Below, in pieces: positions 46,771 to 64,000 of a stretch of 64,000 nucleotides of DNA. The translations under genes were made by a program, and so were the position numbers. The stretch comes from Branchiostoma floridae. Lineage: Eukaryota; Chordata; Leptocardii; Amphioxiformes; Branchiostomatidae. Under the pieces are notes generated by a model. That model was not told where the DNA came from. It saw nothing but the letters and a program-made list of their open reading frames with translations, and ran no database searches. The stretch lies in assembly GCF_000003815.2 (NCBI RefSeq), contig NC_049997.1:11894459-11958458 (forward strand), in the 5' to 3' direction. Position 1 is the stretch's first letter; every line of letters begins with the position of its first letter.

Positions 46771-46776
46771 TTTATT
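46771..46776 (-). terminator. Candidate polyadenylation signal of the receptor phosphatase
   Basis: AATAAA on the minus strand, about 650 nt past the stop at 47426 and only ~62 bp from the convergent tyrosinase signal. Confidence 0.45.
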
Positions 46777-47425
46777 TCTACTTTTTTTTAGAAGTTACAA
46801 AAGCATACTAGAAAAGAGTTTAAGTTTTATCTGCTACATAAAAGTCTTATCGAACAGAAAAACAAAAATCTATTATCAGTTATTTGTAGTGTGTGCTTAG
46901 CAAGGAAAAGCAAGAACCTTTAAACAAGACTTGGTCTCAATAACTTGACAGGTGGCCAGCACCCTTCCTGACATCTGCCTTAAACTTATAACTTGTCAGC
47001 AGCTCTTCTGAATAATCCATATCATCATTGTTCATTGTTAAAATTGCTCTGACTAATTGTGTGAACAAACATTATTGGTCTCTTGTCATCAAAATGTCCT
47101 ATCAATGTATCCTATTACATGACACTGTAGATATCTAACCATAGTTGCTACATATACAGTCAAACCCACACTAGTGACCAACTGTCTGGAATCACTGGGC
47201 CATTGTGAACACTCTTGACATTAACCTTCAGCCCACTAAGGGCGCCATTTGACACCAAATTTGTACTGGTTATGGGTTAGGCATCAGGGAGAAGGTTAAG
47301 AATCCTGTCTGAAGTGTACTGACCATTTCCTTCATATCAGTTACTAAACAGGGTTGACAATGTGGCTGTTGTCCTCTTGTTCATTATATTAATTGATTCC
47401 AAGTGACTCAAATGGCAGAGATGGT

Positions 47426-57240
<9,815 letters not shown>

Positions 57241-57246
57241 GGTCAG

Positions 57247-57346
57247 NNNNNNNNNNNNNNNNNNNNNNNNNNNNNNNNNNNNNNNNNNNNNNNNNNNNNN
57301 NNNNNNNNNNNNNNNNNNNNNNNNNNNNNNNNNNNNNNNNNNNNNN
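57247..57346. other. Assembly gap
   Basis: Exactly 100 N, the conventional size for a gap of unknown length. It abuts the phosphatase signal-peptide exon and an inverted-repeat element. Confidence 0.99.
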
Positions 57347-57347
57347 A

Positions 57348-57608
57348 ACTCTTAAGGCCCCCTCTCACTTTACGTGCGGCACGCTTGCGGCATTGCCGCG
57401 TTCGTTCACTGCGTCACCATTTTGTTAGATTCTTCGATTTTTTATGATTCAGATATTGCGCAATACGTAAAAGTATAACATAAAAGACGACAAAATATAC
57501 AACAAGTAAGAAAATTCGTTCTTTATCTCTGAAATTCGTTGAGCATCTTCCGAACGCAGCAATGCCGCAAGCGTGCCGCACGTCAAGTGAGAGGGGGCCT
57601 TTAGAGTT
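57348..57608. mobile_element. ~260-bp inverted-repeat element beside the gap
   Basis: Arms of ~50 bp: CTTAAGGCCCCCTCTCACTT.. TGCGGCACGCTTGCGGCATT and the complement AATGCCGCAAGCGTGCCGCA.. AGTGAGAGGGGGCCTTTAGA. AACTCT at the left and AGAGTT at the right border are mirrored. Non-coding. Confidence 0.7.
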
Positions 57609-57609
57609 T

Positions 57610-58740
57610 AACGCCTCAACTCTCAGATACCCTAAGACATTGTCTGTCATTGTCAAAAGTAACCAGACGTTTTGAAGAAATGGTTGTAGTTCTATGATTA
57701 AGGCTGCTTCTAAAATAAAGTCCTATACGCAACAATCGGTGACAATGTTTACTTTTCAGGTGCGTATTGTTTGCCTTGTGGGCGGTAGAGATCAGGGGGA
57801 TATTATTACACTATCAGTTACACGTTCGGCCATGTTAACATTTATGGTCCTTTAACGGCCAGGTCATATAAATCCGCCACCCAGAAAAAATGCGTCAAAA
57901 GAAATCTCCGATGCAATGTCACTCAGTGTAATACACTTCTGTATATCTAAACTGTATATACTTGGGGTGATTCACTAGCAATCCCTTATAATACCTCCTT
58001 GCTTAAACACACTGTCTTTCGGATGTATGTAACCCAACGAATAAATGATGATGGAGGATCGAATCCGGGAGGATATTTGTACATTTGTTACAGTCATATT
58101 TCTAGGGTTTTACGCCACATGACTGTGTCGATAAAAGGTACTGGAAGTTGTTGGCCTTAGCTGGTAACATTCAGTCTAGTTTGATTTCCGACCTGTTTGT
58201 ACTTTTTAACGACTACTAGTGCACTATAGCTATTTGTACATGACGACTTCGGAACGCACCTGAGCAATTTCAACTTTTGGTGACCCTTGCTCGTGGTTAT
58301 GTGCTTTAGACGATCTATGGTAATGTGTCGAACCAAAGTTCTCGGTATCATTTGTTTTCATCAAGACCAAAACTGTTACGACAATTTTCGATCGCTACTG
58401 TAAAAGTTGTTGTTCAGTAGTAAGAGGGTTATCAATTTTCTTATTCGCTGACAATGAATATCACATGACAAGTTAACACACGTAAATGAAAATGTATGGC
58501 GACCACAAATAGCCCCTTTTTATTGTGGACGGGACAAGCTATAAATCACATTCAATTGGGGGCCATTCCATTATTGAAGCAAAGGGATGGAAGAACGTTG
58601 TTTTCCACGTAGCAGTACAGCTCGGGAACGGTACATTGACATATATATAATAGTGTACGATCACCTGCTTCTGATGTTTGAATCACTCTAGCACAAGGGA
58701 AAAGGTAAGAATGCAAACGTCTTATACAATAGTATACTGG
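57610..58740. other. Intergenic region
   Basis: No gene or strong repeat seen. A minus-strand AATAAA at about 58518-58523 may end the neighbouring GTPase transcript. Confidence 0.5.
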
Positions 58741-60648
58741 CTATACATTTTGCACTAGGTTCATGTCTATAGGGTTAACTCTCCTAGATTTCCTCCAACT
58801 CTTGATGAGATGAAGGATTTTCTTCCATATGGCATGCCAGTGATCTGTGCCTTTAGGTGTATCGTCTGTGGGACACACTGTAACTACATCACTCTTGTCA
58901 GGTGTGCTGGTCGCCTGCACGTCTTCCTCCTTCCGCAAGAGGCCGTCGCTGTAAGGTCCGTTGTTGATCTCAACTGTTTTCTCGACCATCGTTACAAGTT
59001 TCCACAGCTGTGTTCTTCGTAGCGTCTCGTCCTTTGTCTTGTTGTCGAAGAAGACACATCTTGTGCCACATTCCTTGAGCACGTCCAGGAATTCGCGGGG
59101 TGCTGTCTTGAGGTAGTCTTGCTTGTTTCTCACCCTTTCATCCGCGTCTATCACATCCATACCAGTGACTACCATGACTGAACACTGAAGAAATCTCTCA
59201 CCAAAAACGTGTCTCAAAAGATCTACTGCTAAGGCATCCTCCTTTGTGAATCTAGTATGGTTTACTACAAACAATAGTGCATGTAACCCGTTTGGGAACA
59301 TTGTTGCTACCTGAGTAAGAATAGTTGCGGTGTGCTCATCATTGTTTCCAGTGTCTAGTATCCCCGGTGTGTCTACAACAGAGATCTTACGGTCTCCCTT
59401 GTCTCTTGTGAAAAACAAGCAGTGTTTCGTTTCTGACGATAGGCCGCATGACACTGCAGAGGCAGCGTATCCGAGGATGCTGTTTGCTGTACTGCTTTTG
59501 CCAGCTCCGGTTTTCCCTATCAGGGCAATTCTAAGCTCCACACCTAGCGGAATGTGACATCTTGGGGACAGGTCGTTGTGCGTGTACGTTGAACCGTTTT
59601 TCTCGGTCAGTTTCAAAGACACGTCGATCAGTTTAGATGTTTGACGCAGTGCAGTTTCTTGGTCATATGCGTTGCTCATTAACAGAACTCGGCCCTGACT
59701 ATGCTGTGCGATTTCTTTCATGCACTCTGGCAGCTCTTCTAAAATTTCAGACTTTGACATCGTGACATCGTCTGCACCTGTTATCACTATGACAAGGCGA
59801 CTGAGGAAGCCATTGCCAAGCAAGCGATGCAGGGACTTGAACACACTACACTCTCTTTCTTCGTTGTCATACGATTTTATGTAAGACCAAGTCAAGATTA
59901 TGGCATCCAGACCGTGGAGAGAAAATTCGACGCCATTTACAACTTCGTGAAACTCCGTTTCTGTCATCTCCTTCGATATCCCCGGTGTGTCTATGACTGT
60001 CATTTCCCAGAAACCGTCCCCGATTCGGCGATGAAGACACTTCCCTTTGGCTGTCTTGGTGCCTTCTCTAGGGTTTCGTCTGACACGGAATGCTCCTTTA
60101 TGTCCAATGAGAACGTTTGACAGCTCACTTTTCCCATTTCCTGAGCAACCAACGACTAGCAAGCTGACTGGCTGAGGGGTGACTGTAGCATCTTCCAGTA
60201 AGTGACATGCTTCAAAACGGCTTTGTAAAGTTTTAGAAAGTTGCGATGTAGAAGCAGATGTGTTTGACGGGGTGCTTCTAAAAGTCGCGGCCTCTGAAAG
60301 CGGCCATGTGTTTGATTTAGTTTGGTTGGATGACTGCCCTGCACCATCCACTTCTGCTTCGCTGTTTGCCAAACCTTCCTCCAGCGCCGAATCAATCTCT
60401 TCTGCCAGAGAAGAATTCGCCCTTCTCAGAGCTCTATGGAATGACTTCATGGCTGTTGTTCCGCGTGTTAGGATATAATCTAGAAAGTCTGTTGCCGGTT
60501 CATGATGGGTGCTTTGTGATGGGATCCTTGGGTACTCGGCAGTGTCAATGAAATCCTTTTCAACTAATTGTTCAAGTACCCTGTTTATTGAGGACTTCCT
60601 TGGGTTTTTTTTTAGCACTGTTCTCCTTGAATTTAGGGCTTTTGACAT
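58741..60648 (-). CDS. CARD-AIG1-AIG1 GTPase (GIMAP family fusion)
   Basis: 635 aa in one uninterrupted frame. Residues ~15-92 form a CARD-like six-helix domain: VLEQLVEKDFIDTAEY, then FLDYILTRGTTAMKSFHRAL, matching the LD.L..RG..A...F...L pattern of CARDs. After a Ser-rich linker come two AIG1/GIMAP GTPase domains. Domain 1 (162-350): P-loop GCSGNGKS (167-174), DTPG (220), TGADD (290). Domain 2 (371-570): P-loop GKTGAGKSST, DTPG (426), TGMD (495). Domain 1 is the more diverged. The tail is basic (KSWRKSRRVN). GIMAPs are membrane-associated immune GTPases, and CARDs recruit signalling partners. A CTACAG acceptor 16 nt before the ATG suggests a 5' UTR intron. The gene is tandem with a paralogue to the right. 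Confidence 0.88.
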   Translation of the reverse strand: MSKALNSRRTVLKKNPRKSSINRVLEQLVEKDFIDTAEYPRIPSQSTHHEPATDFLDYILTRGTTAMKSFHRALRRANSSLAEEIDSALEEGLANSEAEVDGAGQSSNQTKSNTWPLSEAATFRSTPSNTSASTSQLSKTLQSRFEACHLLEDATVTPQPVSLLVVGCSGNGKSELSNVLIGHKGAFRVRRNPREGTKTAKGKCLHRRIGDGFWEMTVIDTPGISKEMTETEFHEVVNGVEFSLHGLDAIILTWSYIKSYDNEERECSVFKSLHRLLGNGFLSRLVIVITGADDVTMSKSEILEELPECMKEIAQHSQGRVLLMSNAYDQETALRQTSKLIDVSLKLTEKNGSTYTHNDLSPRCHIPLGVELRIALIGKTGAGKSSTANSILGYAASAVSCGLSSETKHCLFFTRDKGDRKISVVDTPGILDTGNNDEHTATILTQVATMFPNGLHALLFVVNHTRFTKEDALAVDLLRHVFGERFLQCSVMVVTGMDVIDADERVRNKQDYLKTAPREFLDVLKECGTRCVFFDNKTKDETLRRTQLWKLVTMVEKTVEINNGPYSDGLLRKEEDVQATSTPDKSDVVTVCPTDDTPKGTDHWHAIWKKILHLIKSWRKSRRVNPIDMNLVQNV

Positions 60649-60649
60649 C

Positions 60650-62500
60650 TCCAGGGCTCCACTCCTGTAGTTTTTTTTTGGGTAATGGGGTGGACACTTT
60701 TCTTTAACAGTGTTCCCTTAAGAAAAATCAACCGTCATTGGTTAAACAAGTCGGTAATACTTCAACATGAAGCCTCTCTAGATTTTAGTTTTTAGGGTCC
60801 CATGCCACTTGGGGTTTCACCCCCCCCCCCCCCCCCACACACACACACCGGATAACCACACCACACCACCCACACCCATAACCTCCACACCCCCAAGTCC
60901 ACCAAACAAGCGATGGATTTCGTATGACCTTATAGATCTATATACAATGAAAACTTTTACTTTCAAATTCAGCCGTTTGATTGATTGATTGATTTAGACT
61001 AGTACAAGGCTACAAATGACAAGGTTCAGATGTTGACAGACCTGTAGGTTCGGTCTGTAAGCGTTTAAAATGTCTATCACAAATGTTGGCAACCGTAGCT
61101 ACAATCTTGATTTACAACCATACTCTCTTTCAAACAATTGCACAACATTTAACTGATCGCTTGGGATATTTGGCCTGCTTACCTTACGGTCAGAGGTTAG
61201 TGCAGCAGTGGCTGACTGTGGGAATTCCCTGAACGTTACTCAGCAAAATTATTGTATTTTTTAGTCTATTCATTAAGATCCACAATGAGAATCTTCAGGG
61301 GCCATTTTATCAATAACTGTTAATCTTGGCAATGTTTGTAAAAATGTGACCAATATATTTCAGCATTTAAGATTTTGCAATTTTACACTTACGTTGGGTG
61401 GCACTAGAAAGGCAAACACAGAGGCAAACTCTGGCAAACGCCGATAGATGCCCGCTCAGCAACAAGCCTTTATATGTCCCGAAACAACTTTTCATTGTAA
61501 CGGTGTTTCATACACTAACAACAATTGGCTATGGTGAATGAAATCTAGTATTGACAATAGTAAAAGAAGAAGTATCTTACCCAACAATCACTTTAAACGC
61601 TTCGTCCTTGCAAAGAACCTGGCCGGTTCCAGCTATGACTCACAGCCAAATGACACTGTGTACACTAAGAACTATGCCGTTTGAGCACCGGTGGGTTGAC
61701 CTTTGTCCACACACGGACAGGTACATTGCAAAGGTAGCATGTGCTGCAACGTTTTGATTAGAAACCTTTATCATCTTCCTAGTTTATAATCAAGACATAA
61801 ACCCTGAGAAAGATTAGTTGAAGAACGTTATAAGCTAGAAAAGCGTTACTTTCCACTCGCACAGTTTCGTAACTGTTAGCAGATCGATGATGAAGTGCAG
61901 GCTACCTTTGCAGTGTAGCTTACTTGGAAATCCCTATTGTGGGCACGTGATTGTTTCGGGGGTCAAAAAGTCGAGACGGCTATATTAGGGCATATTGACT
62001 GCTTTATTTACTACATAGAACATTTTCCTCTTTTTCGAATCGGTGCATACCTCAGTTTCTATACCCCTTGGTCCACACAGGGCCCATAAAGTAGGAGCTA
62101 GTCTGTTAAAGCGTTAAGGTTTAGGGCGGGTTTCAAACAGATTTTCTGAATTAAGATCAGCTTGTTTTAGAACAGCGAATAGTTCAGGCAAATTGATTTG
62201 GACAAAACACAACTTGCACATCATTGTACTTCAGTATCTACCATCTTGTATTCAGAATGAAACATTGAAAACATGACAGTGAAAATGAATTCAAGTATGT
62301 ACATCTTTCTTTTTATCATATTAGCTATCATGAATAAAAAAATGCTATGTACATGAGCAACAAAAATCACACCAAACAGGCCCTTTACAAGTCCATGTCT
62401 CTGAACTACTTCGCAAGGCCAAGGTTAACTTTACTAAAACGCAAGCTTAACCCTATCGTTTCTTTCTTAGCCATCTTCCTTATAATGGATTTTGGTTCAG
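60650..62500. other. Region between the two AIG1 GTPase genes
   Basis: Should contain the leader of the left gene and the 3' UTR of the right one. A C-run and CA-rich stretch lie at about 60818-60900. No further coding sequence is seen. Confidence 0.5.
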
Positions 62501-62502
62501 TT

Positions 62503-64000
62503 TCAGCTGACAGGAACCACCGAGTTTCTCTTTCTACGCTTCCTAAGCTTCCTACGAATTGTTCGCCACAACTTTGTCAATCTTAGGTTTGACAATGCAG
62601 CAATATGCCTAACCCTCTCCTCTGTAATGTCAGTGACATTGTGTCCATGAACTGTTTCTTCAGATTGTCTGACGGACAGAGACGAAGCACTGGCTCCAAC
62701 GCACGGATCATCTAGTGACTCCTGACTTTGCATTATGTCCGAATCATGCGACTGGTTTTCAACCAGACTGACAGTTGTTTGGTTTCTTACAGACGCCAAA
62801 TGTTCAGCGAATGTTTCGTCAACATATTCAGTTGCAGCTCCCGGTAAACCCCCTTCTTCAGAGAGACTCTCATTGTGGAATGACATTGAAGAGATACTTC
62901 TGACTCGAAGTCCTGGGAAGGACCTGGCTCTGGTAGAGAGTGGTGGGGGTTGCTTCGGTCGAGTTTGTTGCAATGGAGAGAGGGAACCTGGCGGTAAGAT
63001 AATCACTTCGAGGTCTTCTGAGTGAGACCTCTCACCTGCGAAGTGGAATGACGTTAAGCTGTTACTAGTGACTGGCAGTTTGGAGGTGGACTTGGCTTTA
63101 GTGGACAGCTTTGAACGTGCTTCAATGTTTCCTGCCACAGCCTTTCCTTCCCTGAAGTGGTCATCAATGTAGGGCCCTTCGTTCTTTTCAACAAGACCAT
63201 CGATCATTCTGATGAGCTTTGCAAGCTGCATCCGTTGGATAGTCTCATCTCGGGTTTTGTTGTTGAAGAAAACAACTCTATGTTTGCAGAGTTTCAGCAC
63301 CTCCTGTAGGCCCGGTGGAGCATTACGAAGATAGGTTTTAACATCGCCCCTCATCTTAATGTCTGCATCTATATCATCTTTACCCGTGATGACAATGATA
63401 GTATATTCATGCAACAGCCTGTCTCCGAAGACTGCCCTTAGGCACTGAACAGCGTCCTTGTCTTCTTGTGTGAACCTCTGTCTTCCGCTGATCACGAGTA
63501 ACATTGAATGAAGTCCCTCGATGTGATATGTCGCAGCTATCCTGGATAGCTGATCTACAAGTCTATCTTTGTCACCGACTCCCGTGTCGGTATGCATGAC
63601 GCCGGGTGAATCCAATACTGCCACTTTACGTGGTTGCTCCCTTCTGTGGTAAGGACAATCAGGCGTTTCGGAAGCAGCTGAGCAGGAGAAGGTGAATTTC
63701 TCACAGCCTATGATACTGTTACCTGTACTGCTCTTACCAACACCAGTTTTCCCCATCAGTGCCAGTCGGAGCTCGCCTCCCTCAGGAATGATGCAGTTGG
63801 GGGACAAATCTAACACACTGTGCCTGTGCCTATTCCCCTTAGACAGACTGTAGGCGATATTGCAAAGTTCCTCTCTACTCTGTTGTACGCCCTCCAAAGG
63901 ATCGTTTTCAAAAGTTACTAATCTACCTGAACACTTTTCTTCTATTTCCCTTAGTGGTTCCGGCAAGTCTTCAATGTAGTCTTCCACTGATACAAGACGG
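62503..64000 (-). CDS. AIG1/GIMAP-type GTPase, 5' part beyond window (partial)
   Basis: The frame is open to the right edge; the first ~70 residues (RLVSVEDYIEDLPEP.. LVTFEND.. NCIIPEGGELRL) align with the end of AIG1 domain 1 of the left neighbour, so a first GTPase domain, and perhaps a CARD, should lie outside. The full AIG1 domain has GKTGVGKSSTGNS, DSPG in place of DTPG, and TGKDD. A ~200-residue low-complexity tail ends in a very basic stretch (RTIRRKLRKRRKR) before the stop. It is a tandem paralogue of the 58741-60648 gene. The missing start prevents a length estimate. Confidence 0.85.
   Translation of the reverse strand, partial: RLVSVEDYIEDLPEPLREIEEKCSGRLVTFENDPLEGVQQSREELCNIAYSLSKGNRHRHSVLDLSPNCIIPEGGELRLALMGKTGVGKSSTGNSIIGCEKFTFSCSAASETPDCPYHRREQPRKVAVLDSPGVMHTDTGVGDKDRLVDQLSRIAATYHIEGLHSMLLVISGRQRFTQEDKDAVQCLRAVFGDRLLHEYTIIVITGKDDIDADIKMRGDVKTYLRNAPPGLQEVLKLCKHRVVFFNNKTRDETIQRMQLAKLIRMIDGLVEKNEGPYIDDHFREGKAVAGNIEARSKLSTKAKSTSKLPVTSNSLTSFHFAGERSHSEDLEVIILPPGSLSPLQQTRPKQPPPLSTRARSFPGLRVRSISSMSFHNESLSEEGGLPGAATEYVDETFAEHLASVRNQTTVSLVENQSHDSDIMQSQESLDDPCVGASASSLSVRQSEETVHGHNVTDITEERVRHIAALSNLRLTKLWRTIRRKLRKRRKRNSVVPVS

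Noticed and set aside
62735-63025. 96-codon plus-strand frame
   Set aside because: Antisense to the AIG1 GTPase coding sequence.

Overview
The window looks like nuclear DNA of a lancelet (Branchiostoma). It is AT-rich, with short phase-compatible exons, GT-AG introns and long introns. The genes are chordate-type: PIH1D1, ALDH16A1, a tyrosinase, a single-domain R3-type receptor tyrosine phosphatase and GIMAP/AIG1 GTPases. It is crowded with short inverted-repeat elements, minisatellites and hairpins. The assignment to a lancelet is an inference from gene content and repeat style. Two runs of N (6870-7017 and 57247-57346) are assembly gaps.

Layout. Positions 1-15230 hold no gene I can name. 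They contain several families of short inverted-repeat elements and a few unassigned, splice-flanked, exon-like segments, mostly on the minus strand. From 15666 to 21966 (minus) lies a complete 11-exon PIH1D1, the HSP90/R2TP co-chaperone subunit. From 22224 to 33540 (plus) lies a complete 17-exon ALDH16A1. The two start codons are 257 bp apart, head to head, the same arrangement as I recall for human 19q13.33. Positions 33700-38200 hold a minisatellite, a 1388-bp element with two identical 182-bp terminal direct repeats, and a 1.09-kb inverted-repeat element.

From 38205 to 39800 (minus) is an intronless-CDS leucine-rich-repeat membrane protein. From 42176 to 46234 (plus) is a five-exon tyrosinase with all six copper-ligand histidines. 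It converges tail to tail on a 13-exon receptor-type tyrosine phosphatase (47426-57240, minus) whose ectodomain is a single 1.27-kb Ser/Thr-rich exon. From 58741 to the right edge (minus) are two AIG1/GIMAP GTPase genes. The first is a CARD + AIG1 + AIG1 fusion in one uninterrupted frame, which is the most interesting protein here. The second is cut by the window edge.

Functional themes. PIH1D1 and ALDH16A1 share an apparent bidirectional promoter with YY1-like motifs at both start codons. The CARD-GIMAP pair suggests a death-fold-linked immune GTPase cluster. Repeat activity has reshaped several introns: exon fragments are tandemly duplicated and decayed inside two ALDH16A1 introns, and hairpin arrays sit in PIH1D1 introns.
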